A DNA stretch of 64,000 nt from Paenimyroides ummariense (GCF_900115115.1 NZ_FOVI01000012.1:1-64000); one strand, 5' to 3'; positions 1 to 9,387 are shown, counted from the first letter of the stretch. The notes: a model not told the origin generated them from the sequence alone. Program-made: numbers and translations.

Positions 1-1
1 A

Positions 2-73
2 AAAATTAGTTGCAAATCTGGTGTGGAAACTAAAATCAAACAAATGAGAAGTCTTGAACTTCTCGCTGCTTAA
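2..73 (+). CDS. possible C-terminal fragment of a gene cut by the left edge
   Basis: One + frame is open from base 2 to a TAA at 71-73 and would encode the last 23 residues of a protein, ending SLELLAA. A second + frame is also open to a TGA near base 45, so this could be chance. I do not recognise the peptide. A short inverted pair (GAGAAGT / ACTTCTC) lies inside it. Confidence 0.25.
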   Translation, partial: KISCKSGVETKIKQMRSLELLAA

Positions 74-107
74 TAAAAATAGATATTATAAAAAAATCGT
101 TATAAAC

Positions 108-139
108 AAAAGAAGGTGACCTTTTTAGACACCTTCTTT
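108..139 (-). terminator. intrinsic terminator of ahcY
   Basis: Inverted arms AAAGAAGGTG and CACCTTCTTT enclose an ~11-nt loop directly after the ahcY stop. Read on the minus strand the hairpin is followed by T-rich sequence. Confidence 0.7.
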
Positions 140-158
140 AATTTTATTAAATATCAGA

Positions 159-1475
159 TTAGTATCTATAATACTCCGGTTTAAATGGTCCTTGAACCTC
201 AACACCAATATAATTTGCTTGTTCTGTTGATAACGTTTCTAACTCAACACCTAATTTAGCCAAGTGTAACGCAGCAACTTTTTCATCTAAATGTTTTGGT
301 AACATATATACATCGTTCTCGTATTTATCAGCATTGTTCCATAATTCTATCTGAGCCAATGTTTGGTTTGTAAACGAGTTAGACATTACAAACGATGGGT
401 GACCTGTTGCGCAACCTAAGTTTACCAAACGACCTTCAGCCAAAATAATGATATCGTTTCCGTTTACATTGTATTTATCAACCTGCGGTTTGATTTCAAT
501 TTTTGAAGCACCATGGTTTTTGTTTAACCAAGCCATATCAATTTCGTTATCGAAATGACCAATGTTACAAACAACGGTTTTATCTTTCATTTTTTCGAAA
601 TGACGACCAACAACAATGTCTTTGTTTCCAGTAGTTGTAATAATGATATCTGCATTACCAACCACAGTATCTAACTTCTTCACTTCGTAACCGTCCATAG
701 CCGCTTGTAACGCACAAATTGGATCAATTTCGGTAACTGTAACTATAGATCCAGCTCCGCGGAAAGATGCTGCCGTTCCTTTACCAACATCGCCGTAACC
801 ACAAACAACCACGCGCTTACCAGCCAACATTAAATCGGTAGCACGACGAATAGCATCAACAGCCGATTCTTTACATCCGTATTTATTATCGAATTTAGAT
901 TTAGTAACCGAATCGTTTACGTTAATCGCCGGCATTGGCAAAGTTCCTGCCTTAACACGCTCGTACAAACGGTGAACACCTGTAGTAGTTTCTTCAGATA
1001 AACCTTTGATCCCTGGAACTAATTCCGGGTAACGATCAAAAACCATGTTTGTTAAATCACCACCATCATCTAAAATCATATTTAACGGTTGGCGATCTTC
1101 ACCAAAAAACAACGTTTGCTCAATACACCAGTCAAACTCTTCTTCGTTCAAACCTTTCCAAGCATAAACTTGAATTCCTGCTTCGGCAATTGCAGCTGCA
1201 GCCTGATCTTGTGTAGAAAAAATGTTACAAGAACTCCAAGTAACTTCAGCACCCAAAGCTTTCAACGTTTCAATTAACACCGCCGTTTGTATGGTCATGT
1301 GCAAACATCCTGCAATACGCGCACCTTTTAAAGGTTGTTCGCTTTTATATTCTTCGCGAAGCGCCATTAATCCTGGCATTTCAGCTTCTGCTAACTCAAT
1401 TTCTTTTCTTCCCCAAGCCGCTAATGAAATATCTTTCACTTTATAAGGCACGTAAGCTATCGTTTTTGTACTCAT
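159..1475 (-). CDS. ahcY: adenosylhomocysteinase
   Basis: Hydrolyses S-adenosylhomocysteine to adenosine and homocysteine in the cytosol, relieving product inhibition of methyltransferases and feeding the methionine cycle. The product (about 438 aa, normal for the family) has the catalytic region [11 protein letters not shown], the NAD-binding glycine motif CGYGDVGKG and the family C-terminus ending KPEYYRY. The frame is open 15 codons further up to 1520. I chose the Met at 1473-1475 ([12 protein letters not shown]) because it matches the usual N-terminus and because a promoter-like TAAATTTG at 1508-1515 would place transcription start inside the longer version. It is monocistronic and divergent from the phosphopantetheinyl transferase gene. 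Confidence 0.97.
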   Translation of the reverse strand: MSTKTIAYVPYKVKDISLAAWGRKEIELAEAEMPGLMALREEYKSEQPLKGARIAGCLHMTIQTAVLIETLKALGAEVTWSSCNIFSTQDQAAAAIAEAGIQVYAWKGLNEEEFDWCIEQTLFFGEDRQPLNMILDDGGDLTNMVFDRYPELVPGIKGLSEETTTGVHRLYERVKAGTLPMPAINVNDSVTKSKFDNKYGCKESAVDAIRRATDLMLAGKRVVVCGYGDVGKGTAASFRGAGSIVTVTEIDPICALQAAMDGYEVKKLDTVVGNADIIITTTGNKDIVVGRHFEKMKDKTVVCNIGHFDNEIDMAWLNKNHGASKIEIKPQVDKYNVNGNDIIILAEGRLVNLGCATGHPSFVMSNSFTNQTLAQIELWNNADKYENDVYMLPKHLDEKVAALHLAKLGVELETLSTEQANYIGVEVQGPFKPEYYRY

Positions 1476-1483
1476 GTATTCTG

Positions 1484-1491
1484 TATATTTG
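1484..1491 (+). promoter_or_regulatory. candidate -7 box for the phosphopantetheinyl transferase gene
   Basis: TATATTTG on + fits TAnnTTTG, with TTG 15 bp upstream (slightly short). It would give a ~65-nt leader and would overlap the ahcY leader on the other strand. Confidence 0.35.
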
Positions 1492-1507
1492 TATATCAAA
1501 TTGTTTG

Positions 1508-1541
1508 CAAATTTACGCATTTCATTTTAAAACATTGCAAA
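1508..1541 (-). promoter_or_regulatory. ahcY promoter, Bacteroidota type
   Basis: On the minus strand TTTG (plus 1538-1541) is followed after 22 bp by TAAATTTG (plus 1508-1515), matching the -33/-7 pattern of Bacteroidota housekeeping promoters. The expected start, near 1501, leaves a ~25-nt leader. Confidence 0.55.
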
Positions 1542-1563
1542 CGAAATCATAAACCGTTACAAT

Positions 1564-2199
1564 ATGCCCTTATTTAAAACTATTTCGTACGATATTGATA
1601 CGCAGCTATTTATTTGGAAGATTTTAGAAAGCGAAACCGAATTGAATGCTGCGGTTGAGTTACAAGACAAACATTTACACAGATTGAACGGAATGCTTTC
1701 TGAACAACACCGTAAGGGATTTTTAAGTGTTCGGAAATTATTGATGGAAGCCGGTTATACCGATTTTGATTTGAATTACGATACCAACGGAAAGCCGAGT
1801 TTGGCAGATGGAAAGCAAATTTCTATTACCCATTCGTATGATTTTTCTGCGATTATTGTCAGTTCTCAAAATGTTGGGATCGATCTGGAAAAACAGCGCG
1901 AAAAGATCATTAAAATTGCCGATAAGTTTGTTGGATCTGAAGCCGTTTTTTTAAACACTGAAAGAAATTACAAGGAAGATTTAAGTGTGATCTGGGGTGC
2001 GAAAGAAGCGTTGTATAAAATGTGCAATTCGCGCAGTTTGAGTTTTAAACAAGATATGCATATTCACGATTTTTCCAAAAACACCAACCAAGGTACAGCG
2101 ACAGTCAGTTGTAAAGAATTAGATTTCGATTGTCAATTTACGTTTCATTTTGAAACATTTGAAAATTACACCTTGGTTTACGCATTAGAGAATGAATGA
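1564..2199 (+). CDS. 4'-phosphopantetheinyl transferase, Sfp type
   Basis: Transfers the phosphopantetheine arm of CoA to a serine of carrier proteins, converting apo- to holo-carrier. The 211-aa product has the two superfamily signatures: GIDLE (about 105-109, Mg/CoA site) and WGAKEALYK (about 144-152, with K and E in the expected places). The N-terminal half is less conserved, as usual. Whether it serves the fatty-acid carrier protein or a secondary-metabolite carrier cannot be told from sequence, and no carrier or synthase gene is adjacent. Divergent from ahcY. Confidence 0.88.
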   Translation: MPLFKTISYDIDTQLFIWKILESETELNAAVELQDKHLHRLNGMLSEQHRKGFLSVRKLLMEAGYTDFDLNYDTNGKPSLADGKQISITHSYDFSAIIVSSQNVGIDLEKQREKIIKIADKFVGSEAVFLNTERNYKEDLSVIWGAKEALYKMCNSRSLSFKQDMHIHDFSKNTNQGTATVSCKELDFDCQFTFHFETFENYTLVYALENE

Positions 2200-2211
2200 T
2201 TTTTTGTTTTT

Positions 2212-2302
2212 CACCATATAGATACATAGAATTCAATTATTTTGAACTCGTTGAAACTATGTAATCATTAATATTTTGTCAAGATAAAAAGAACTATGTG
2301 GT
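2212..2302. repeat. intergenic inverted-repeat element, CACATAG type
   Basis: Left end 2212-2229 reads CACCATATAGATACATAG and the right end 2294-2302 reads CTATGTGGT, an inverted partner of ACCACATAG. The left end matches the motif at 14906-14923 at 16 of 18 positions, so at least two members of one noncoding repeat family occur in the window. Confidence 0.5.
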
Positions 2303-2334
2303 AAAAAAAAATCACTAAATGAAAACCAAAAACT

Positions 2335-2733
2335 ATGAATAAAGAAATTATACAAACCGAAATACAATACAAAGCCGTACGCAGTTCGGGTGCCGGCGGA
2401 CAAAATGTAAACAAAGTCGCAACAAAAGTGCAAATTCAGTTTTTTGTGGAGCAAAGCAACGGTTTAACTGCCGATGAAAAATCAACACTATCCGAAAAAT
2501 TAGCCAACCGCATTACCAAAGAAGGTTTTATTATGGTGGAATGTGGTGAAACCCGCAGTCAACTTAAAAACAAAGAACTATGTACCCAGCGTTTGTTTCT
2601 ATTGTTAGAAAATGCTTTAAAGAAAGATAAAAAACGTATTGCCACTAAAATTCCAAAAGCAGTTATTAAAAAACGCTTGGAAGACAAACAGCGCAACGCA
2701 GATAAAAAAGAGAATAGAAATTTTAGGTTTTAA
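2335..2733 (+). CDS. arfB: peptidyl-tRNA hydrolase ArfB-like, stalled-ribosome rescue
   Basis: Small release-factor-like protein (132 aa) that hydrolyses peptidyl-tRNA on ribosomes stalled without a stop codon. The catalytic GGQ lies in SSGAGGQNVNKVAT near residues 18-31, with the family TRSQLKN stretch near 85. The C-terminal tail is rich in Lys and Arg (KKRLEDKQRNADKKENRNFRF region), as expected for the helix that enters the empty mRNA channel. It lacks the codon-recognition domain of RF1/RF2. Upstream is the CACATAG repeat; downstream is a small unknown gene 13 bp away. Confidence 0.88.
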   Translation: MNKEIIQTEIQYKAVRSSGAGGQNVNKVATKVQIQFFVEQSNGLTADEKSTLSEKLANRITKEGFIMVECGETRSQLKNKELCTQRLFLLLENALKKDKKRIATKIPKAVIKKRLEDKQRNADKKENRNFRF

Positions 2734-2746
2734 ATTATAGTAAAAA

Positions 2747-3268
2747 ATGAGACAATTATATTTATTTGCCATATTCTATTTGTTTATAAATAATATCCAA
2801 GCACAAGAATTAAAGGCTACTATGATTTCACAGAACGAAGTAGAATTAGAAATTAGTAATCCTGAACAATTATTATTCTTTATTCCTTACACAGAAAAAA
2901 TTTATTATTCGCTAGGAAATTATGGGTTAATGTTTAGTATATATGAAGGGGACAAAATATTAGAATGCGATATTATTATAGAACACATTTATTACGGTCC
3001 CTTTTGGATTAGAGAAAAAATTGAAAGATTTGGAAGCGGTTACTTTTCGCGAGAAAAAATCATAAAACGGAAATATAAGTTGGATTTTAATTCATGTGAA
3101 CGTGAAGTTTTAAAGAAGAAAAATATTTCTATTGAATTCACTTTAGGTCAATATGATCTACATAAAATACGCTTATTTAAAAAGGAACTTAAATCATATT
3201 ATAAACAAGGTGTAATATTTGACGGAGAGTTAACCAGTAATAAAATTCCGATAGGTACATCTAATTAA
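2747..3268 (+). CDS. hypothetical secreted protein
   Basis: 173-aa product with an N-terminal signal peptide (MRQLYLFAIFYLFINNIQAQ, cleavage expected after AQ). The mature part has no domain I recognise and alternates hydrophobic and charged residues in a way suggesting beta structure. It starts 13 bp after arfB and could be co-transcribed. Envelope location is inferred from the signal peptide only. Confidence 0.65.
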   Translation: MRQLYLFAIFYLFINNIQAQELKATMISQNEVELEISNPEQLLFFIPYTEKIYYSLGNYGLMFSIYEGDKILECDIIIEHIYYGPFWIREKIERFGSGYFSREKIIKRKYKLDFNSCEREVLKKKNISIEFTLGQYDLHKIRLFKKELKSYYKQGVIFDGELTSNKIPIGTSN

Positions 3269-3273
3269 CTCAT

Positions 3274-3281
3274 TAATTTTG
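3274..3281 (+). promoter_or_regulatory. candidate -7 box for the small gene at 3318
   Basis: TAATTTTG fits TAnnTTTG and sits 36 bp upstream of the ATG. No clear TTG at -33. Confidence 0.35.
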
Positions 3282-3317
3282 TATTTTTACTTTAATAAAA
3301 TAATAAAAGATTAGGTT

Positions 3318-3506
3318 ATGCAATTCCATTCAAAAGCTCAAGAGCAAGCGTTAATGCGTTTACAGGTACAGCACGAAATTGCTGTTGCTGGTATTAAAAA
3401 TAACAACCAATTAACCGATGAAGAAAAACAAATAGCTTTAAAAGAAGAAAAAGATCAATTCAATCAAAAGAAAAAAGGATTACAAGGTTCTTTATTTATA
3501 GGATAA
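3318..3506 (+). CDS. small hypothetical protein, helical
   Basis: 62-aa polar product rich in Gln, Lys and Glu with heptad-like spacing, probably one or two amphipathic helices; no signal peptide or membrane segment. Support as a gene comes from the -7 box upstream and a terminator immediately downstream. Function unknown. Confidence 0.5.
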   Translation: MQFHSKAQEQALMRLQVQHEIAVAGIKNNNQLTDEEKQIALKEEKDQFNQKKKGLQGSLFIG

Positions 3507-3513
3507 TGCATAT

Positions 3514-3543
3514 AAAAGATCAGTAATTTCTTACCGATCTTTT
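3514..3543. terminator. bidirectional terminator between convergent genes
   Basis: Arms AAAAGATC/GATCTTTT extended by GTAA/TTAC around one A-C mismatch, loop TTTC. It lies between the + gene ending at 3506 and the minus gene ending at 3547. Confidence 0.7.
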
Positions 3544-3546
3544 ATT

Positions 3547-6500
3547 TTACTTCTTAATCAATTTTACACTTGCTTCAAACTGATCTCCAAGCCATTTCAC
3601 AATATATGTTGCTGATTGCAAATTTTCTACATTAATTTTTATAGGCTTACCTGTATTAACCTCTGTTCGGTTTATTTCTAAAACTTTTTTTCCTTGTAAA
3701 TTATAAATTACAACATTTCCTTTTTGATATTCATCAAATTGTAAAAACACTTCTCTTTCTGCTGGATTAGGATACAATACAAACTGTTTATTCTTAGTTT
3801 GCTCGGTTATTGAAACAGTTCCTTGATATTCCAAAGCCCCCAAATCAACAATGCTATTGTAAATTCTGTTGTTTGAAACAGCATCTAAATTTGGACTTAA
3901 TGTTAAAAAGCTATTATTTCCAGCATCAATCGCAGGACTATTTGGCTGTAAATTATAATTACCATTTGTTTTATTTACAAACAAAGGATTTGTATTTGAC
4001 AAATTGTTACCAAGATTTACCATTTGAGTAGGAATAGATTTAGTAAACAAGCTGTTTTCGACAGAAACAGAATAATTAGTAGCCCAAGAACCCGCAAAAA
4101 CATCTGGTAAGCTGTTGTTAGAATAATCAATAATAGAATTTTTTATTGTTACAACACCATTTTTATCTAGCGTTAAGAAATTCCCATCTTTAAAATTCAC
4201 GTCCTGATTTTGTCCACCTATATTATTTACAAATGTACAATTTGTAATGTTTAAGTTTCCTTCCCAAATAGCCATTGTTGTTCTTGATGTGGTGTTGTTG
4301 CTAAAAACTACACTCTCAAAATTTACAATATTAGGTATAGAATTTGGGTTAGAATAACTCTGTACAGCGTAATTATTCCAGCCTTGCTTAACAACTTCCT
4401 TATTACCATCTATCTTTCCTCTTTTAAAATTAATAGTTGAACCTCCATTATTACTTATTTCAATTGCTGATCTACCTGCTGCTTCATTGTTTGAAATAGT
4501 AAAATCTTCAAAATCAATATTAAATCTCCCATCAACAAAAACACCTCCAGCCGTAGCCGCATGACCATCGGTACGTATAGATTTATTTCCTGAGATTTCA
4601 ACATTTTTAAATTTAGACACTAAGTTATTTACTGGGTTACTACCAACCGAATTTTGCCAAAATGCAAGACCAGCACCTTTACCACCAGATGTATTATTAG
4701 CTATTTTGGTATTTTCAACATGAACCCCCGCTTCTACAATTGGAAATGTATAACTCCCATGACCATCGGCTCTATAAACAAATATCCCACCACCCCAATA
4801 AGTAATTGGAGAGAACCCTGAGGGATCATGATGACCATCTGCCTTATTATTTCTTATCAATAAATTTTTAAGTGTAGCCTGTCCACGAACATAAATACCC
4901 GCACCTGCATTATTTTCATGCCCTCCATTATTAGCATTTGATAAAGATTGTCCGTCTTGTACTATAAATGAGTTTAATTCAGTATCAATATAAGTAAATA
5001 AAGAGGACACGACATGCATAGCATGCTTACCTGTTTCATATTTACCACTTAAAATAGTTTGCTGTGTTAAAAGAGTCGAATCTCTTTGAATTAATTGTGT
5101 ATCTCCACTTTTAAAGCCTCCGTAAACTTTTTGTCCATTATTTAAAAAAAACGAATCTTCAGCTTTTTTTCCTGTTCTATAAGTTCCTTCTGCAACCCAT
5201 ATTTCTGCGGGCATTGTAACATTGTTTAAACTATCTGTGCATTTACAATTTAAAGCTTCTTGAAGTGTACTAAATGCAGTATTCCAACTTGTACCTTCTT
5301 TTACAGCATTTGTATTTGCTTGATTCACATAAACTCTGTTGTAAGTTCCCAAATTTTGAAGTTCAACCGCACCTGGATCAGAACTAGATCCGACAACACG
5401 GGGCTGACCATTAATATCAACTGTGGACGAAACATGAGTACTATCTCCGAAGTTTAAATGTTCTGAACAATAAAGTGGTGTATAGTTTCCTTCTATGGCA
5501 TTTACAAATTCCATTTCAATAATACGAACATTAGGGTCGTTAGCATACCCAATTCCGTATTTTGAAACGCAGCGATTGTAATTGTAAATAGAAGTTCCTA
5601 CGCTAGCGCCAGTAACTCCTTCTAAAAACACACAATTATTATACGAAAGGTTACCAATTCCTGAACTATAAATTCCACTTGCAGCATTCCCCGAATTGTG
5701 CATATGCTCTGGCAGTGAATTTCTTCCAAAAGTAATATTGTTAAAAGTACCGGAAGAACTGCTAAAATACACAGCACTTGCAATACCATAAGAATTTATT
5801 GGTGTACTGCTATTTTGGGGCATTGTTAAATAAGAGGCATAATTTCCGTGAAAAATATTGGTATCCATTAAGATATTACTACAAGAAGAAAAGTAAAACG
5901 CACCACCTTCTGGATTAGATGCAGACAAAGTAGATATATTTTTCATTGATACCTTATTGTGGTAAACAAATAAATTTTTTAAGGAAATAGAGTTCACACT
6001 TTTAAAGTAAGCGGCACCACCATAACCTTTAATACCTTCGTATGTATATTCATTATTTTCTATCCTACCTTTATGATACTCGAAACTTCCTCCACTTGCA
6101 TATACAGCTCCACCCTCTACAATTCCGATTCCTCCATTATTAATCGTTTTTATATTATCTAAACTGTTATTGATAATATTTACGTTTTCTAAAATTAAAT
6201 TACTTGAGGAACTGTGAATTGCAGCTCCTCCAGCTTTACTACTTAAAGCAGGTGTATAATTAACTAACTCTGTTCGGTTTTCTTTAATGATACAGTTTTT
6301 TAATTTTATGGTTGAGTTTAAAATTTGTAATCCTGCTCCTCCTATACCTCCGTTGCTCATTATTCGCTTAGCACCACTAATCGTAAAACCGTCAATTAAA
6401 TTATTAATATTAGAAGCGTTATTAATTTTAAACAATGTTGCTGTTTGAACAGAACTAGACAAAATTCCACTCAATATAGTAGTAGTTCCGGAAGTATCCG

Positions 6501-6789
6501 CTCTGGAAGTCAAAAAGGTTTCATTTCCTAAGAAACCTCCATATAATTTCACACCATCTTTAAAATTGAATGACTCTGTAGCGTTTAGTGTAGATGAAGG
6601 AAAATAAGTTCCTTGTGCAACCCAAATTTCATCACCAGAAATTGCATTTTGCAAAGCTAAGTTTAAAGATCCGTAAGCCTGTTGCCAAGAAGTTCCGTTA
6701 CCAGCACTACCATTTTTAACATAAATAATAGCTGCATTAGTATTAAAACCACATATAATTAAAATAATCAAAAGTAATCGTTGTATCAT
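3547..6789 (-). CDS. secreted beta-helix protein with T9SS type A sorting domain
   Basis: 1080-aa exported protein. A signal peptide (MIQRLLLIILIICGFNTNA) is followed by two similar halves, each opening with a YVxxx...GTSW...A...L..AL motif then EIWVA(Q/E)GTY (near residues 23-60 and 490-545), the start of a right-handed beta-helix of the pectate-lyase-like kind. Many short NN(I/V)/GG-rich turns follow. The last ~75 residues (from FVLYPNPAEREVFLQF to VKLIKK) are a T9SS type A sorting domain. Expected fate: export through Sec, then T9SS, with the C-terminal domain removed at the surface. No catalytic residues can be assigned. The two halves suggest internal duplication. Confidence 0.88.
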   Translation of the reverse strand: MIQRLLLIILIICGFNTNAAIIYVKNGSAGNGTSWQQAYGSLNLALQNAISGDEIWVAQGTYFPSSTLNATESFNFKDGVKLYGGFLGNETFLTSRADTSGTTTILSGILSSSVQTATLFKINNASNINNLIDGFTISGAKRIMSNGGIGGAGLQILNSTIKLKNCIIKENRTELVNYTPALSSKAGGAAIHSSSSNLILENVNIINNSLDNIKTINNGGIGIVEGGAVYASGGSFEYHKGRIENNEYTYEGIKGYGGAAYFKSVNSISLKNLFVYHNKVSMKNISTLSASNPEGGAFYFSSCSNILMDTNIFHGNYASYLTMPQNSSTPINSYGIASAVYFSSSSGTFNNITFGRNSLPEHMHNSGNAASGIYSSGIGNLSYNNCVFLEGVTGASVGTSIYNYNRCVSKYGIGYANDPNVRIIEMEFVNAIEGNYTPLYCSEHLNFGDSTHVSSTVDINGQPRVVGSSSDPGAVELQNLGTYNRVYVNQANTNAVKEGTSWNTAFSTLQEALNCKCTDSLNNVTMPAEIWVAEGTYRTGKKAEDSFFLNNGQKVYGGFKSGDTQLIQRDSTLLTQQTILSGKYETGKHAMHVVSSLFTYIDTELNSFIVQDGQSLSNANNGGHENNAGAGIYVRGQATLKNLLIRNNKADGHHDPSGFSPITYWGGGIFVYRADGHGSYTFPIVEAGVHVENTKIANNTSGGKGAGLAFWQNSVGSNPVNNLVSKFKNVEISGNKSIRTDGHAATAGGVFVDGRFNIDFEDFTISNNEAAGRSAIEISNNGGSTINFKRGKIDGNKEVVKQGWNNYAVQSYSNPNSIPNIVNFESVVFSNNTTSRTTMAIWEGNLNITNCTFVNNIGGQNQDVNFKDGNFLTLDKNGVVTIKNSIIDYSNNSLPDVFAGSWATNYSVSVENSLFTKSIPTQMVNLGNNLSNTNPLFVNKTNGNYNLQPNSPAIDAGNNSFLTLSPNLDAVSNNRIYNSIVDLGALEYQGTVSITEQTKNKQFVLYPNPAEREVFLQFDEYQKGNVVIYNLQGKKVLEINRTEVNTGKPIKINVENLQSATYIVKWLGDQFEASVKLIKK

Positions 6790-6885
6790 AATTTTGCTTT
6801 TTAGTTAATTTTCATAAAAATAATTAAAATTTTAACCAAATAAAAATTTTTCAAATTATATCACAATATTATTCAATAACTTATG

Positions 6886-6893
6886 TAAATTTG
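6886..6893 (+). promoter_or_regulatory. candidate -7 box upstream of the TPP riboswitch
   Basis: TAAATTTG, correctly placed so that transcription would start within a few bases of the riboswitch 5' end. No good -33 TTG. Confidence 0.45.
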
Positions 6894-6896
6894 CCC

Positions 6897-6985
6897 CGTC
6901 TCAAAGGGGTGCCGTACGGCTGAGATCATACCCGTTGAACCTGGGCAGGTAATGCTGCCAAGGGAAATGAATAGTTCACTTATAG
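6897..6985 (+). ncRNA. TPP riboswitch (THI element)
   Basis: The conserved aptamer core is visible in order: GGGGTGC, GCTGAGA, ATACCC, TTGAACCTG, GCAGGTAATGCTGCC and AAGGGAAATGA. These are the signature loops that bind thiamin pyrophosphate. It lies about 95 bp upstream of a TonB-dependent receptor gene. A downstream expression platform (terminator or sequestered start) is not obvious; a short hairpin (CACT/AGTG) follows at about 6978-6992. Confidence 0.95.
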
Positions 6986-7077
6986 AGTGCACGCTTAAGT
7001 TGCTGTTCGTAACGAAAACATTTTTATTAATCTAAACAAAATAAATGCCCCTTTTATTTGTAAAATTATTTTTACGA

Positions 7078-9258
7078 ATGAAAACTCATTTTTTGTTTGC
7101 AGGTTTTTGTCTTTCGGCAATTTCCATGCAGGCACAAACGCAAACCGAAACTAAAAAAGACACTATTTCAGCAGAAACTTTAGATGAAGTTTTAGTACAA
7201 GCCGTTCGCGCAACCAACAAAACGCCTATCGCTTTTAGCAATTTAAGCAAAGAAGAACTGGCAAAACGCAATCTGGGTCAGGATATTCCTGTTTTAATGA
7301 ATTTTATGCCGTCTGTTGTTACAACTACCGATGCCGGTAACGGTGTGGGGTACACCGGAATTCGCGTACGTGGTAGCGATGGTACTCGAATTAATGTTAC
7401 CATTAACGGTATTCCGTATAACGATGCCGAATCGCACGGAAGTTTTTGGGTAAACATGCCCGATTTTGTTTCAAGTGTGGAAAATCTGCAATTACAACGC
7501 GGTGTGGGTACATCGACCAACGGATCGGGTGCTTTTGGAGCGAGTTTAAACTTATTAACCGACAAATTTTCGTACGATGCCAATGGAGAAATCGCAAATT
7601 CTATCGGAAGTTTCAATACAAGAAAACATACGGCAAAATTCAGTACCGGATTGGTTAACAATACCTTTGAATTAACTGGTAGATTATCAAATCTGTATTC
7701 AGACGGATATATCGACCGTGCGTCATCTAAACTAAACTCGTACTTTTTACAAGGAACTTTCGTTAACGAAGGAACTTTATTGAAAGCTTTGGTTTTTGGT
7801 GGAAACGAAAAAACGTATCAAGCTTGGAATGGTATCGAAGATAAAGAAGTATTGAAAAACAACCGAACGTTTAATCCATCCGGAGCATATATCGATGATA
7901 ACGGCGTACAGCGATTCTACGATAACGAAACCGATAATTACAAACAAGACCACTATCAGTTGCATTGGAACGAAAAATGGAACAGCAATTGGAATTCTAA
8001 CGTAGCCGTTCACTACACCAAAGGTTTTGGCTATTTTGAAAATTATAAAACAAATCAAAAATTATTAGCTGATTACGGTATTACACCTGTAGAAGTGAAT
8101 GGTGAAACCCAAGAAAGATCTGATTTAATCCGCAGAAAATATTTAGATAACGAATTCTACGGCGTTACTTTTTCTACCCAATACACCAACGATAATTTAG
8201 AAGTACTTTTTGGTGGAGCTGCCAATAAATACACGGGCGATCATTATGGCGAAGTTTTGTGGGTGCGTTCACAGCCTCAAAATCAATTTAAGCAAAATTT
8301 CTATTTCGATAATTCTACCAAAACCGATGTCAACGGATTTTTAAAGGCAACCTATACTTTTAACGACCAATGGATTTTATTTGGAGATGTGCAGCTTAGA
8401 AATGTATCGTACAAAGCCAACGCTATTGAAACAGGTTTGGTGAACGAAAAATTCAATTTTGTAAATCCAAAAGCAGGATTAACCTATAAAATAAACGATT
8501 TTAATCATGCTTATTTTTCGTACGCTCGTGCCCAGAGAGAACCTAATCGTACCGATTTTGAAGGTGAACGTCCGAAAGCAGAGAAGTTGAACGATTTTGA
8601 ATTAGGTTACAGATATGCTTCAGAAAAATTATCGGTAAACGTAAACGGATATTATATGCAGTACAAAGATCAGCTGGTTTTAACGGGTGGATTAAACGAT
8701 GTAGGTGCATCAAAACGTATTAATGTTGGTAACAGTTACCGTGCGGGTATAGAGATCGATGCATCGTATCAGCCAATAAAACAATTAATTATTGCCCCAA
8801 CTATTACGTTAAGTTCCAATAAAATAAAAGAATTGACTGTTGATGTTGACGGTGCACCAAAAACGTTTAAAAACACAAACATTTCGTTTTCACCGGATAT
8901 TGTAGCTGCAAATGCATTAACGTATATTCCTGCGAAAAATGTTCAAGTATCGTTATTAACAAAATTTGTGGGCGAACAATACATGGGAAATACCGATTCT
9001 GAAGCATCAAAATTAGATTCGTACCTAACAAACGATATTAATGTGGTTTACGAAATGCCCTTGAAGAAATGGTTTAAATCAATATCATTCAATTTGCTGG
9101 CGAATAATATTTTTAACGTAAAATATATTTCAAACGGATATTATTACACTTACAATGACGATTGGTCAAACCCGGGCAGTGTAAAAACTTTAGAAGGTAC
9201 AGGATATTATCCGCAGGCACAATTCAACATTTTGGGTGGTGTAAGCTTAAAATTCTAA
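7078..9258 (+). CDS. TonB-dependent receptor, probable thiamin or precursor transporter
   Basis: Outer-membrane beta-barrel importer powered by TonB. After the signal peptide (MKTHFLFAGFCLSAISMQAQ) comes a plug domain (DEVLVQAVRATNKTP ... IRVRGSDGTRINVTINGIPYN) and a ~550-residue barrel ending in GVSLKF with the terminal Phe typical of outer-membrane proteins. There is no N-terminal carboxypeptidase-like extension and no SusD partner. The substrate is inferred from the TPP riboswitch; a riboswitch-controlled receptor of this kind has been described in Bacteroidota as a thiamin-related outer-membrane receptor. The frame also opens at an ATG at 7045 with A-rich upstream sequence; I prefer 7078 because it gives a normal signal peptide. 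Confidence 0.9.
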   Translation: MKTHFLFAGFCLSAISMQAQTQTETKKDTISAETLDEVLVQAVRATNKTPIAFSNLSKEELAKRNLGQDIPVLMNFMPSVVTTTDAGNGVGYTGIRVRGSDGTRINVTINGIPYNDAESHGSFWVNMPDFVSSVENLQLQRGVGTSTNGSGAFGASLNLLTDKFSYDANGEIANSIGSFNTRKHTAKFSTGLVNNTFELTGRLSNLYSDGYIDRASSKLNSYFLQGTFVNEGTLLKALVFGGNEKTYQAWNGIEDKEVLKNNRTFNPSGAYIDDNGVQRFYDNETDNYKQDHYQLHWNEKWNSNWNSNVAVHYTKGFGYFENYKTNQKLLADYGITPVEVNGETQERSDLIRRKYLDNEFYGVTFSTQYTNDNLEVLFGGAANKYTGDHYGEVLWVRSQPQNQFKQNFYFDNSTKTDVNGFLKATYTFNDQWILFGDVQLRNVSYKANAIETGLVNEKFNFVNPKAGLTYKINDFNHAYFSYARAQREPNRTDFEGERPKAEKLNDFELGYRYASEKLSVNVNGYYMQYKDQLVLTGGLNDVGASKRINVGNSYRAGIEIDASYQPIKQLIIAPTITLSSNKIKELTVDVDGAPKTFKNTNISFSPDIVAANALTYIPAKNVQVSLLTKFVGEQYMGNTDSEASKLDSYLTNDINVVYEMPLKKWFKSISFNLLANNIFNVKYISNGYYYTYNDDWSNPGSVKTLEGTGYYPQAQFNILGGVSLKF

Positions 9259-9281
9259 CCTAATCAACCTTAATAATCAAT

Positions 9282-9315
9282 AACCAAGGACGAGCATCTT
9301 TTACAGGTGCTCGTT
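9282..9315 (+). terminator. terminator after the TonB receptor, first copy of a duplicated hairpin
   Basis: Stem ACGAGCATC/GGTGCTCGT (one T-G pair), loop TTTTACA, followed by TTTTAATTT. 32 of 34 bases from 9282 to 9315 recur at 9852-9885. Confidence 0.75.
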
Positions 9316-9387
9316 TTAATTTCAACCCAATCTATAATCAAAACCTTACATTTTTTTTTGTAAATTAGCTTTACTAATTAATTTGTT

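Noticed and set aside
1564..2199. Secondary-metabolite cluster suggested by a phosphopantetheinyl transferase and a ketoacyl synthase in the same window
   Set aside because: The genes are 57 kb apart with housekeeping genes between, and no modular synthase, carrier protein or tailoring enzyme was found.
2335..2733. Truncated RF2 gene (GGQ motif without other domains)
   Set aside because: Length and the basic C-terminal tail match ArfB-type rescue hydrolases, so nothing is missing.
7278..7661. 127-aa minus ORF inside the TonB receptor gene
   Set aside because: It is antisense to a well-supported receptor gene, with no promoter box and no recognisable domain.
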